A DNA stretch of 64,000 nucleotides, from the NCBI GenBank assembly GCA_945915475.1, contig CAMEFI010000005.1, forward strand, positions 62,001-126,000, in the 5' to 3' direction. The stretch comes from an uncultured Clostridium sp. GTDB taxonomy: Bacteria > Bacillota > Clostridia > Lachnospirales > Lachnospiraceae. The position numbers and the translations under genes are program-made. A model generated the notes under the pieces. That model saw nothing but the letters and a program-made list of their open reading frames with translations, had not been told where the DNA came from and searched no databases. Shown here in pieces: positions 41,831 through 51,001 of this stretch. How positions within the stretch are numbered: the stretch's first letter is position 1; every line of letters starts with the position of its first letter.

Positions 41831-43098
41831 GTAAGGTGATTTGCTATACGAGAAGTTGTGTGCCAAAAGAATATGATGAAAAGAATTGGTATTTTGAGAT
41901 GTTTTCAAGACCGGAAACGGACCAGAAAAATGTAGGTTGTGTTGGCCTACAGTTGTTTAGCAATCTTCGTCGTGCTCGGGTAAAACCAACAGAGGAAGCA
42001 TTAGATTTTGCAATGATTGCAATGTCTGTCGTATCAGCAGATAAAGCTATTCTTAGGAAAGATAGTTCAGATGGATGGACAAGAGAAATTGAACTGTCGG
42101 TTTGTCTACATAACCCAACGAAGTGGAATCAGGTGAAAGAAAAACTTGAATTCATGCTTCGGTTTGTGAGTGGTGATTTTTGGAAAATTGATTTTAAATC
42201 AGTACAAGAGTCAGTACTGCCTCAAGAGGCTTATGAGCAAAGAGATAATGATTGTCTTTGTTTATTATCAGGAGGTATGGATAGCCTTGTAGGTGCAATT
42301 GATTTACATGAGTCAGGACGTAATCCACTATTTGTAGCACAAACAGTCAGAGGGGATGCGGAGCATCAACGTGAATATGCAGCCTTATTTGGGGAAAATA
42401 ATCTTTGTCAATGGAGTAATAGTATTAATAAAAGAGGTGGTTCGGAAAATTCTACCCGTGCACGTTCCATTATATTTTTTGCGTATGCATTACTTGCATC
42501 GTGTAGTATCGCAGCTAATGAAAAGGGAAGAAAGGAATTATTTGTTCCTGAAAATGGTTTTATAAGCCTGAATATTGCATTAGATTCATTAAGACTTGGA
42601 ACATTAAGTACAAAAACAACACATCCAGTTTATATGAAAGCATTGCAAGAAATATGGGATTCTATGGGAATGAATGTAGACTTAATACTTCCATATAGAT
42701 TTAAAACAAAAGGAGAGGTACTTTTGGAGTGTAAGAATCAAGAGTTGATGAGACAATTTATATTTGGAACAACAAGTTGTGGGAAATATCAAAGGCATGG
42801 TTTACGGCATTGTGGCACCTGTGTTCCGTGTTTGGTTCGGAGAGCTTCGTTTAAAAGAATAGGAATCGCAGATGAAACAGAAAACGGATATTGCGTTGAT
42901 GAATTAAAGAATAGTGATTCATTAGATGTAGCAGCTGCCGCACTGGCTTCAGTTCAAATTAGAAAAGTTGGAGTTGATAAATTTGTAAAATCGGCTCTTT
43001 CTTTTGCCCCAAGTGATGAAAGAAAGTTATATGAAGGTGTCGTCGAAAGAGGAATTTTTGAAATAGAAGAAATTTTAAAGGAGAATGAGGTATTATGA
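41827..43098 (+). CDS. qatC: QatC: QueC-like PP-loop enzyme
   Basis: 423 aa. The ATP-pyrophosphatase loop LSGGMDSLVGA is at ~147-157. A Cys cluster in SCGKYQRHGLRHCGTCVPC fits the QueC zinc site. QueC makes 7-cyano-7-deazaguanine; no other preQ0 genes lie nearby, so the enzyme probably does related chemistry for defence. About 140 residues precede the PP-loop, longer than in QueC. Overlaps both neighbours by 4 bases. Confidence 0.87.
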   Translation: MSKVICYTRSCVPKEYDEKNWYFEMFSRPETDQKNVGCVGLQLFSNLRRARVKPTEEALDFAMIAMSVVSADKAILRKDSSDGWTREIELSVCLHNPTKWNQVKEKLEFMLRFVSGDFWKIDFKSVQESVLPQEAYEQRDNDCLCLLSGGMDSLVGAIDLHESGRNPLFVAQTVRGDAEHQREYAALFGENNLCQWSNSINKRGGSENSTRARSIIFFAYALLASCSIAANEKGRKELFVPENGFISLNIALDSLRLGTLSTKTTHPVYMKALQEIWDSMGMNVDLILPYRFKTKGEVLLECKNQELMRQFIFGTTSCGKYQRHGLRHCGTCVPCLVRRASFKRIGIADETENGYCVDELKNSDSLDVAAAALASVQIRKVGVDKFVKSALSFAPSDERKLYEGVVERGIFEIEEILKENEVL

Positions 43099-43817
43099 TA
43101 GATTATCATTGCCATTTGGATTTGTATAAGAATCCAATCTCTGTTTTTAACGAGGTAAAAAAACGTAAAACGGATGTGTTTGCAGTTACAACAAGTCCCA
43201 AGGCGTACTTGAAAACATCTCAATATTTTGGTGGTGCAGAAAATGTAAGGGTAGCGTTGGGATTTCATCCGGAGTTGGTTGTACAAAGATATACGGAACG
43301 GCAGCTTTTTTTTGAGCATCTTTCAAAATGTAAGTATATTGGTGAAATAGGGATAGATGGGAAGAATAGAAATGAGATTTCTATTCAAAAGGGATTGTTT
43401 ATAGACATTCTAAAGGAAGCAGAAAAGTACAACGGAAGAATAATGAGCATTCATTCTCGGGGTGCAATAAAAGATGTTTTAACATCTATAGAAAGCGAAG
43501 TTCAGAAAAGTATTCCTGTACTTCATTGGTTTACCGGAACAAAAAAGGAACTGGAATGGGCTTTATCCATTGGGTGCTGGTTTAGTATTAATCCTCGAAT
43601 GTGTCAAACTAAATCGGGACGTGAAATAATCAGCTTAATACCTCTTTCAAAAATAGTACCGGAAACAGATGCCCCATTCACCATGAAAAATAGTATTCCT
43701 TATATGCCATGGGATACTACAGTAGTCGACTATTTGTCAGAACTGAATGGCATTACCCAATTTGAAATAGAACGAATTATGGGGCAAAATATAAAAAGCA
43801 TAGAACAGGATGGTTAA
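43095..43817 (+). CDS. qatD: QatD: TatD-family metal-dependent hydrolase
   Basis: 240 aa. Metal-binding motifs of TatD DNases are seen: DYHCHLD at the start, GEIGIDG (~77-83), SIHSRGA (~115), VLHWFTG (~140) and PETDAPF (~194). Family members are Mg2+-dependent DNases. It closes the Qat operon, ahead of a terminator at 43862. Slightly shorter than housekeeping TatD (~255 aa) but with all motifs. Confidence 0.88.
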   Translation: MIDYHCHLDLYKNPISVFNEVKKRKTDVFAVTTSPKAYLKTSQYFGGAENVRVALGFHPELVVQRYTERQLFFEHLSKCKYIGEIGIDGKNRNEISIQKGLFIDILKEAEKYNGRIMSIHSRGAIKDVLTSIESEVQKSIPVLHWFTGTKKELEWALSIGCWFSINPRMCQTKSGREIISLIPLSKIVPETDAPFTMKNSIPYMPWDTTVVDYLSELNGITQFEIERIMGQNIKSIEQDG

Positions 43818-43861
43818 TAATTGCTTTGAATTTGCATAATTGAATAGTGTTGTTGTGTAGG

Positions 43862-43901
43862 GAGTGCTATCTGGAATAATGGGAGCACTTCTTTTTATTT
43901 G
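43862..43901 (+). terminator. terminator after the Qat operon
   Basis: AGTGCT (43863-43868) and AGCACT (43884-43889) form the stem; CTTTTTATTTG follows. It separates the Qat operon from the WYL regulator region. Confidence 0.65.
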
Positions 43902-44038
43902 TAGTAAACTGTGTCAACTGCAATCATTAAAAATGCTGGTATTTTTATGATACACACATTTTGATATTATTTTATCAAGGAAAAATCAATTGAAAAAGTA
44001 AATATTCAATCAGATTATATTAGGAAGTAGGTGTGTAC

Positions 44039-44188
44039 GTGAATAGGTTATTATTTTGGTTGAAGAAAAAAGAAAGGGTACAGAAGAGATGCTGCAATAA
44101 GTGTTGTCTATTCTGTGAGTTTTACAAGGACTGCAGAAATGATGGAGATGACATTGGCAGGAGAAGAGAGGGAGGAGAAGAGATTTAA
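44039..44188 (+). CDS. 49-aa Cys-rich small protein
   Basis: GTG at 44039 opens MNRLLFWLKKKERVQKRCC and continues with NKCCLFCEFYKDC; TAA is at 44186. Six cysteines in 18 residues suggest zinc or cluster binding. AGGAAGTAGG precedes the start. It lies between the Qat terminator and the WYL gene. No family named; the Cys pattern is the main support. Confidence 0.45.
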   Translation: MNRLLFWLKKKERVQKRCCNKCCLFCEFYKDCRNDGDDIGRRREGGEEI

Positions 44189-44214
44189 TAAGTTTCGATT
44201 GTTGAAACTGTCAC

Positions 44215-44243
44215 TTTATTGTAACAGAGAATTGTGGTATAAT
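44215..44243 (+). promoter_or_regulatory. predicted promoter of the WYL regulator
   Basis: TATAAT at 44238-44243 with TTTATT 17 bases upstream. The -35 is weak, fitting a regulated promoter. AGGAGGG and the GTG start follow 35-50 bases later. Confidence 0.45.
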
Positions 44244-44291
44244 TTTAGTGGTTTTTTATACTTTTTCGACAAAGCTACAGGAGGGATAGTT

Positions 44292-45272
44292 GTGGCAAGA
44301 GGAAACAATCAGAAACTAAAACTATTGTATCTGGCTCGTATTATGCAGGCAGAGACAGATGATACGCATGGACTGACCATGCCACAGATTATAGATAAGC
44401 TGGCAGCATATGATATTGATGCACATAGAAAAACAATCTATGAAGATTTTAAGGCTCTTGATGATTTCGGAATTGAAATCATAAAGACAACGGAAGGAAA
44501 TAAAACATATTATCATGCTGGAAATAGAGATTTTGAAATTGCGGAGCTTAAGTTCTTAATTGATGTGGTACAAAACTCAAAATTTATCACAGAGAAAAAA
44601 AGCAAAAAACTGATTGAGAAACTTACTGCACTGGTCAGTAATTATGATGCAAAACTTCTGAAGCGTCAGGTGTATGTAGCGGACAGGGTAAAGAGTATGA
44701 ATGAAAGTATTCTTTATACTGTGGATCAGATTCATGAAGCAATGAATCAAAATTACCAGATTACATTCCACTATTTTGAATGGGATATGGATGGTAAAGC
44801 AAAATTGAAACATGATGGAAAACTGTATGAGGTAAGTCCATGGGCTTTAATATATGATGATAGTAATTATTATCTGGAGGCCTATGATGAAAAATTTGAG
44901 GATTTGAAAACTTATCGAGTCGATAAAATGCAGGATGTGTCGATTGCAGATGGAAAACGTCGAAAAGGAAGAGACATATTTAAGAAAAAAGACAAATCCG
45001 TATATACAAAGAATCGATTCGGAATGTATGCCGGAAAAGAGGAATTGGTAACACTTCTTTGCGAGAACAATATGGCAAATGTAATCATTGACCGATTCGG
45101 CAGAGACATCCGTATGCAAAGGGTTGATGATGAGCATTTCCAAGTTCGAGTGGATGTCGCAGTAAGCGGAAACTTCCTTGGCTGGATTATCGGGATTGGT
45201 GGAGTGAAGATTGTCGGACCTGAAAGCGTTGTGGAGCAGATGGACAGATTGATAGACTGTTATCGAAAATGA
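44292..45272 (+). CDS. WYL-domain transcriptional regulator
   Basis: About 326 aa from GTG 44292, chosen because AGGAGGG ends 6 bases upstream; the longer frame has no ribosome site. A winged-helix region is at ~1-75 (KLLYLARIMQAETD, HRKTIYEDFKALDDFGIEI), a WYL domain at ~130-220 (SPWALIYDDSNYYLEAYD, TYRVDKM) and a WCX-type end. WYL proteins (BrxR/CapW-like) repress defence operons and sense ligands or DNA damage. It probably controls the restriction-like operon that starts 54 bases downstream. Confidence 0.82.
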   Translation: MARGNNQKLKLLYLARIMQAETDDTHGLTMPQIIDKLAAYDIDAHRKTIYEDFKALDDFGIEIIKTTEGNKTYYHAGNRDFEIAELKFLIDVVQNSKFITEKKSKKLIEKLTALVSNYDAKLLKRQVYVADRVKSMNESILYTVDQIHEAMNQNYQITFHYFEWDMDGKAKLKHDGKLYEVSPWALIYDDSNYYLEAYDEKFEDLKTYRVDKMQDVSIADGKRRKGRDIFKKKDKSVYTKNRFGMYAGKEELVTLLCENNMANVIIDRFGRDIRMQRVDDEHFQVRVDVAVSGNFLGWIIGIGGVKIVGPESVVEQMDRLIDCYRK

Positions 45273-45325
45273 AAAAATGGATGCATTCGTTTATATTTTA
45301 TTAGTTAGCAAGGATATTTGGAATT

Positions 45326-46012
45326 ATGGTAGAAAAAAAACAGGTTAAATCAAAAGAAAGAGTTGCAGAACGTGGAGAGGTATTTACTGCAGAACGTGAA
45401 GTTAATGCTATGCTTGACTTGGTAAAACAAGAAACGGAAAGAATAGATTCACGATTTTTAGAACCGGCATGTGGTGATGGGAATTTTTTGGCTGAAATAT
45501 TAAGAAGAAAATTAGAAGAAGTAAAAAGAAAATATAAGAGAAGTGCATTGGATTATGAGAAAAATTCTATATTGGCGGCAGGAAGCATATATGGTGTTGA
45601 CATTATGTTAGATAATGTTATTGCCTGTCGCGAAAGAATGTTCAAGATATGGGATAAAGAATATAAATCTGTGTGTAAAAAAGAATGTAATGATGAAGCA
45701 AGAGATTCGGTAAGATTTATATTTGAAAGAAACATCGTGTGTGGTAATGCATTATCATTGATGTGTGTGGATGAGGAAGGTAATGATACAAATGTTCCGA
45801 TTGTTTTTTCAGAGTGGTCCTTTATTACCGGATTTCAGATGCAAAGGAAAGATTATACATTTGCTGAAATGTTGAATAGAGAAGAAGCACCGATAGATAT
45901 GAATGTTGAAGGATATCAAAGAACTCTTTTTGATGCAAATCCAGAAGATGATGAAGGTATCTTATTAAAGCAATATATATCGCATTATAGGAGGTTGAGA
46001 GAAAATGGCTGA
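45326..46012 (+). CDS. small DNA-methylase subunit with SAM motif
   Basis: 228 aa. FLEPACGDGNFLAEILRRKL (~45-64) is the SAM-binding motif I of N6-adenine methylases and YGVDIMLDNV (~90) a motif II-like acidic strand. No NPPY-type motif IV is present. GEVFTAEREVNAMLDLV near the start is the VFTP-like lead found in type I/IIG methylases. The next protein has a clean NPPY but an unusual motif I, so the two may form one enzyme. Overlaps the next gene by 8 bases. Confidence 0.75.
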   Translation: MVEKKQVKSKERVAERGEVFTAEREVNAMLDLVKQETERIDSRFLEPACGDGNFLAEILRRKLEEVKRKYKRSALDYEKNSILAAGSIYGVDIMLDNVIACRERMFKIWDKEYKSVCKKECNDEARDSVRFIFERNIVCGNALSLMCVDEEGNDTNVPIVFSEWSFITGFQMQRKDYTFAEMLNREEAPIDMNVEGYQRTLFDANPEDDEGILLKQYISHYRRLRENG

Positions 46013-47546
46013 GGATTTGTTTAGTAGTGTGTATAATCCAGATGTGCTATCATGTTTGGCAAATCTTTCTAATGATGAAGTATTTACACCACCTGAAATA
46101 GTAAATGAAATGCTTGATATGTTGCCAGAGGATTTGTTTAAAAACCCAGATAGTAAGTTTTTAGATCCTGTATGTAAGACTGGGGTGTTTTTGAGAGAGA
46201 TTGCTAAGCGTTTGATTAATGGTTTGTCAGATCAAATTCCAGATTTACAAGAAAGATTAGATCACATTTTTCATGAACAATTATACGGAATTGCAATAAC
46301 AGAACTTACAAGTTTGCTGTCAAGAAGAAGTGTATATTGTTCAAAATATGCAAATAGTGAATATGCGGTATCTAAATTTGATGATGCTGATGGGAATATT
46401 AGATATAAAAGATTGAAGCATCATTGGACAAATGGAAAGTGTGCGTATTGTGGGGCGACACGATCGGAATATGATAGAGGTGATGCTTTGGAAACATATG
46501 CATATGAATTGATTCATCATTTAAGACCAGAGGAGATTTTTGGAATGAAATTTGATGTTATTATAGGAAATCCGCCATATCAGTTAAGTGATGGTGGAAA
46601 CGGAAAAAGTGCAAAACCGATTTACCAAATGTTTGTGAAACAAGCAATAAAACTTAATCCTAGATTTATGTCTATGATAATCCCTTCAAGATGGTTTTCG
46701 GGTGGCAAAGGCTTGGAAGACTTTCGCTCGTATATGTTAACTAATGGACATATTACTAAATTGGTTGATTATGAGAATTTTAAGGACGTTTTTCCCGGGG
46801 TAGATTTGGCAGGTGGTGCTTGCTATTTTCTTTGGGAGAGAGATAAGGAGGATAAATGTGAAGTTGTAAATTATAAAGAAAACGGTTCTTCATCTATGAC
46901 AAGACGTCTTGATGAGTATGATATATTCATTCGACAAAATTTAGCCGTAGAAATTGTGAGAAAAGTTCAAGAAGTAAATAATGGAAAGGAAACATTAAGT
47001 AATAGAGTTTCTTCGAGAAAACCTTTTGGATTGCCTACGAACTATTTGCCAAAAGATAGTGGGGTTCCATGCTATTTTATTCAAAAAATTGGAAAGAAGT
47101 TTGCTGATACAAAAGATGTGGATGATTCAAGAGGTTTATTAGATAAGTGGAAACTGTTGGCACCCAAAGCACCAATTGCTGGACAAACAGATTTTTCCAA
47201 ACCTGTTGGATTCTATTATGATGGAAATACAAGGATTGCTGCACCAGGGGAATGTTGTACCGAATCGTTTATTGTTCTTGGAGCGTTTGATACAGAAGAA
47301 GAGGTTTTGTCATATAAATCATATATTTTTACAAAAATTGTAAGATTTTTGCTCTTACAAACTGTGGTTTCACAAGATGTTACGAAAAAGAATTTTTGTT
47401 TTATCCCAGATTTAGGAAAGTATTCGGGGAACTATACAGATGAACAGCTTTGTGAAGAGTGGGGAATTAATGAAACTGAATGGGAATATATAGATTCTCG
47501 TATAGGAACAATAGTAGGACAGGGTAATCACACAAAGGGGGAATAG
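46005..47546 (+). CDS. Eco57I-type DNA methylase subunit
   Basis: 513 aa. DEVFTPPEIVNEMLDML near the start, motif I-like LDPVCKTGVFLREI (Lys where Gly is usual) and motif IV IIGNPPYQL (~185). A CxxC knuckle CAYCGATRSEYDR lies between. The C-terminal half resembles a target-recognition region of Eco57I/type ISP-like enzymes. Likely N6-adenine methylation that protects the host, alone or with the small subunit at 45326. No nuclease motif of its own is visible. Confidence 0.8.
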   Translation: MAEDLFSSVYNPDVLSCLANLSNDEVFTPPEIVNEMLDMLPEDLFKNPDSKFLDPVCKTGVFLREIAKRLINGLSDQIPDLQERLDHIFHEQLYGIAITELTSLLSRRSVYCSKYANSEYAVSKFDDADGNIRYKRLKHHWTNGKCAYCGATRSEYDRGDALETYAYELIHHLRPEEIFGMKFDVIIGNPPYQLSDGGNGKSAKPIYQMFVKQAIKLNPRFMSMIIPSRWFSGGKGLEDFRSYMLTNGHITKLVDYENFKDVFPGVDLAGGACYFLWERDKEDKCEVVNYKENGSSSMTRRLDEYDIFIRQNLAVEIVRKVQEVNNGKETLSNRVSSRKPFGLPTNYLPKDSGVPCYFIQKIGKKFADTKDVDDSRGLLDKWKLLAPKAPIAGQTDFSKPVGFYYDGNTRIAAPGECCTESFIVLGAFDTEEEVLSYKSYIFTKIVRFLLLQTVVSQDVTKKNFCFIPDLGKYSGNYTDEQLCEEWGINETEWEYIDSRIGTIVGQGNHTKGE

Positions 47547-47549
47547 AAA

Positions 47550-47966
47550 ATGAAGGATTATTGGATATTTCCATCTAATGTAAAATACTTTGATATAATA
47601 AATTATTTGAACGAGAATAGAACTATTGTTTGGAGAAGGACTGCGTCTATTCATAAAGGAGACATTGTATATTTCTATTTGGCAGCACCTTATGCTGAGA
47701 TTAAATATCGCGGGATAGTTGTTGATGATGATGTAGCAGAGGAAGTTGTTGAAAAAAATTCATATGCGATACCTAAGAATGGAAATAAAAAGACAAAATA
47801 TGTCCAAATTGAAATCGAATTTGAATATCCGAGTGGTGTGTTGACGAGAGAAGAATTGGTTAAGCATGGATTGGGTCAAGTTCAGGTACAGGCGAGAATA
47901 GATAGAAGATTAAAACCATTTATTAATGCTGTAAATATGAAATTAGGGATACAGGAGGAAGAATAA
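47550..47966 (+). CDS. EVE/PUA-like domain protein
   Basis: 138 aa, a single EVE-like domain: DYWIFPSNVKYFDIINYL, IHKGDIVYFYLAAPYAEIKYRG. EVE domains bind modified bases in DNA or RNA and often occur in restriction systems that read methylation. It lies 3 bases after the methylase and its stop shares one base with the helicase start (TAATG). It may read the modification for the nuclease. Confidence 0.72.
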   Translation: MKDYWIFPSNVKYFDIINYLNENRTIVWRRTASIHKGDIVYFYLAAPYAEIKYRGIVVDDDVAEEVVEKNSYAIPKNGNKKTKYVQIEIEFEYPSGVLTREELVKHGLGQVQVQARIDRRLKPFINAVNMKLGIQEEE

Positions 47967-50884
47967 TGTCAGATATGGAATTTTTTGTTCAACGACCTGA
48001 TGTTGTGCCAACCATATATGCCTATGAACTTCCTGATGTTTCTACGCATAAGGGATATATAAAAGTTGGTTATACAGAAAGAGATGTTGATACTCGTATT
48101 AAAGAACAGTTGCATACAAGTGCGGTTAGATACAGAATATTGCTAAAAGAATCGGCTATGTGTGTGGATGGTTCATGTTTTACAGATCATGATGTTCATG
48201 CAATATTAAAACGTAAAGGATTTAGACAGTTTAATGCTGGTGAAGATAAGAATGAATGGTTTAATTGTTCTGTAAAGGATGTTCAGGTTGCAATTGAAGA
48301 ACTTAGATCTGGTGAAATATATGAAGGTAGTAGAAATGAAACATTCAAGATGAGACCAGAACAGCAAAGGTTTGTTCAACGAACAATGGCTTATTATGAG
48401 TTGGCTAAAAAGGAAGAACCAGAAAAAGCACCTAAGTATTTGTGGAATGCAAAAATGAGGTTTGGAAAGACTTTTGCGGCATATCAGCTAGCAAAGAGGA
48501 TGAACTTTAAACGTGTGCTTGTATTAACCTTTAAGCCAGCTGTTGAATCAGCTTGGCGTGATGATGTGTTAAGTCATGTGGATTTTGAAGGGTGGCAGTT
48601 CGTTTCAAATAAAGATGCACACAATCAAAATGTTAACATTGACAAGCAATATGAAAATGCTGATAAATCAAAACCGATTGTGGTATTTGGTTCGTTTCAG
48701 GATCTTTTAGGAACAAATGATGCTGGTGGAATTAAAGCAAAAAATGAATTTATCCATACCGAAAACTGGGATATTGTAATCTTTGATGAATATCATTTTG
48801 GTGCTTGGCGTGAAAATGCAAAGAAGTTGTTTGAAAGTCCTGATGAAGAAGAAGAGTCAGATTTTGATGCTGAAAAGTATAAGAAAACAGAAGCTGACAA
48901 TGCTTACAATGAAACATGGCTTCCTATAACAACAGATTATTATTTGTTCTTATCAGGAACGCCTTTTAGAGCGCTTAATTCCGGCGAATTTATTGAGGAT
49001 CAGATTAGCAATTGGACTTATTCAGCTGAACAGCGTGCAAAAGAAGAATGGCGTGGTAGTAATAATCCGTATGAAGCACTACCAAGAATGGTAATGATGA
49101 CATATAAAATACCTGATAGCATTAGACAGATTGCTATGGGTGGTGAGTTCAATGAGTTTGATTTGAATGTATTCTTTTCAGCCGAGGGTAAAGGGGCTGA
49201 TGCAAAGTTCAAGTATGAAAATGAAGTACAAAAATGGCTTGATTTAATTAGAGGTTCATATCTTCCTTCAAGTATTGATGATCTGAAATTAGGACAAGAT
49301 AAAAGACCACCTATGCCATACCATGATGTAAGATTGTTAAATGTACTGTCCCATACATTATGGTTTTTGCCAAATGTTGCATCATGCTATGCTATGTATA
49401 ATTTGCTACAGCAAAGACAGAATGAGTTCTATCATGATTATAAGATAAATGTATGTGCTGGAACAAAGGCTGGAATTGGATTAGATGCATTAGAACCAGT
49501 TCAGCAGTCAATGGGTAATCCACTTGAAACAAAAACTATCACTTTGTCATGTGGTAAATTGACAACTGGTGTAACAGTAAAACCATGGACTGGTATATTT
49601 ATGCTTCGTAATTTGAAGAGCCCTGAAACATATTTTCAGGCGGCATTCCGCGTGCAATCTCCATGGGTTATTAAAGATGATAAGGGTAATAATCAAATAA
49701 TGAAGCAGGAGTGCTATTTATTTGACTTTGCTTTGGATCGCGCACTGAAACAGATATCAGATTATTCATGTAGATTAAATGTGGATGAAGATAATCCAGA
49801 AAAGAAAGTGGCTGAGTTTATTCATTTCTTGCCTGTGCTTGCTTATGATGGTAGCACTATGAAACAGATAAATGCACAGGATGTTCTTGATATAGCATTA
49901 GCTGGAACATCAGCTACACTTCTTGCTAGAAGATGGGAAAGTGCACTTCTTGTAAATGTTGACAATGATACATTACAAAGATTAATGGATAACAAGGATG
50001 CATTGGATGCATTGATGCGTATTGAAGGTTTTCGTAGCTTAAATAAAGATATTGAAACTATAATTAATAAATCTGAAAAAATTAAACAGGCTAAGAAGGA
50101 AAAAACTGAACTTACACCTAAGGAAAAGAAAGAAATGTCTGATGAAGAAAAAGAATACAAGTCAATGCGTAAGCAGATTCAGGAGAAATTGATTAAGTTT
50201 GCTACGCGTGTCCCTGTATTTATGTACTTGACAGATTTTCGTGAAAGAAGTCTTAAAGATGTTATTACCCAACTTGAACCTGGGTTATTTAAAAAGGTTA
50301 CGGGATTAGATGTAAAAGATTTTGAGTTGTTATGTTCTATTGGTGTATTCAACGCAGCTTTGATGAATGATGCAATCTTTAAGTTTAAGAGATATGAAGA
50401 TGCAAGTTTGTCATATACCGGGATTGATATGCATGAAGGTGATGATATTGGTGGCTGGGATACTGTGATTAAGCGTGAAGAGTATGAAAGACTGTTTTAC
50501 AATCAGCAGGCAACTATGAAAGCAGACCAAGATACACAAAAACCAATATTGATTGAAATAGAGAAACCAAAGAAAACAGTTCCAATTGTAATAAAGAAGG
50601 ATGAAACATCAAATAAGCAAAAACTTGTCGTAAATCCTGTTGCAAAAGAATCAAAACAACCAAGAGTAGATATGATAATGGCTCCGAAAAGGGTTGAAAG
50701 TGTATTGGATATGGATTTATCAGGTGCAGTAGCAGGGGCAAAGGTTAAGCATAAGAAGTTTGGCGAAGGAACAATTGAAAAGATTGATAAAGGACAAAAG
50801 CATATTAATGTTAGTTTTAATATTGGACAGAAAACGTTTATATTCCCTGATGCCTTTATGAATGGATTTTTGGAATTGTTATAA
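47966..50884 (+). CDS. GIY-YIG nuclease/SF2 helicase restriction subunit with PcrA-like C-terminal domain
   Basis: 972 aa. GIY-YIG/T5orf172-like nuclease at ~15-110 (IYAYELPDVSTHKGYIKVGY, then R and HDVHAIL). SF2 helicase: motif I WNAKMRFGKTFAAYQ (~160), motif II VIFDEYHFG (~270), motif III SGTPFRAL (~331). A charged region at ~695-730 precedes the end. The last ~50 residues (GAKVKHKKFGEGTIEKIDKG) look like the Tudor-like end of PcrA/UvrD. It should cut DNA in an ATP-dependent way as R subunit for the two methylase subunits upstream. Confidence 0.8.
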   Translation: MSDMEFFVQRPDVVPTIYAYELPDVSTHKGYIKVGYTERDVDTRIKEQLHTSAVRYRILLKESAMCVDGSCFTDHDVHAILKRKGFRQFNAGEDKNEWFNCSVKDVQVAIEELRSGEIYEGSRNETFKMRPEQQRFVQRTMAYYELAKKEEPEKAPKYLWNAKMRFGKTFAAYQLAKRMNFKRVLVLTFKPAVESAWRDDVLSHVDFEGWQFVSNKDAHNQNVNIDKQYENADKSKPIVVFGSFQDLLGTNDAGGIKAKNEFIHTENWDIVIFDEYHFGAWRENAKKLFESPDEEEESDFDAEKYKKTEADNAYNETWLPITTDYYLFLSGTPFRALNSGEFIEDQISNWTYSAEQRAKEEWRGSNNPYEALPRMVMMTYKIPDSIRQIAMGGEFNEFDLNVFFSAEGKGADAKFKYENEVQKWLDLIRGSYLPSSIDDLKLGQDKRPPMPYHDVRLLNVLSHTLWFLPNVASCYAMYNLLQQRQNEFYHDYKINVCAGTKAGIGLDALEPVQQSMGNPLETKTITLSCGKLTTGVTVKPWTGIFMLRNLKSPETYFQAAFRVQSPWVIKDDKGNNQIMKQECYLFDFALDRALKQISDYSCRLNVDEDNPEKKVAEFIHFLPVLAYDGSTMKQINAQDVLDIALAGTSATLLARRWESALLVNVDNDTLQRLMDNKDALDALMRIEGFRSLNKDIETIINKSEKIKQAKKEKTELTPKEKKEMSDEEKEYKSMRKQIQEKLIKFATRVPVFMYLTDFRERSLKDVITQLEPGLFKKVTGLDVKDFELLCSIGVFNAALMNDAIFKFKRYEDASLSYTGIDMHEGDDIGGWDTVIKREEYERLFYNQQATMKADQDTQKPILIEIEKPKKTVPIVIKKDETSNKQKLVVNPVAKESKQPRVDMIMAPKRVESVLDMDLSGAVAGAKVKHKKFGEGTIEKIDKGQKHINVSFNIGQKTFIFPDAFMNGFLELL

Positions 50885-51001
50885 TTAATACATGTTTGAG
50901 ATGTTATTTACTATTATAGATATGTATCAGACGAGAATGTTAGCATACGAAAATGTGAATGTAAAATAAGGTGATTCTTAATAAGTTTGAGAGGTGTAGG
51001 T

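Noticed and set aside
41827-43098. queC as part of a preQ0/dpd DNA-modification cluster
   Set aside because: No queD, queE, folE or dpd genes are near; the KAP ATPase and TatD neighbours identify Qat instead.
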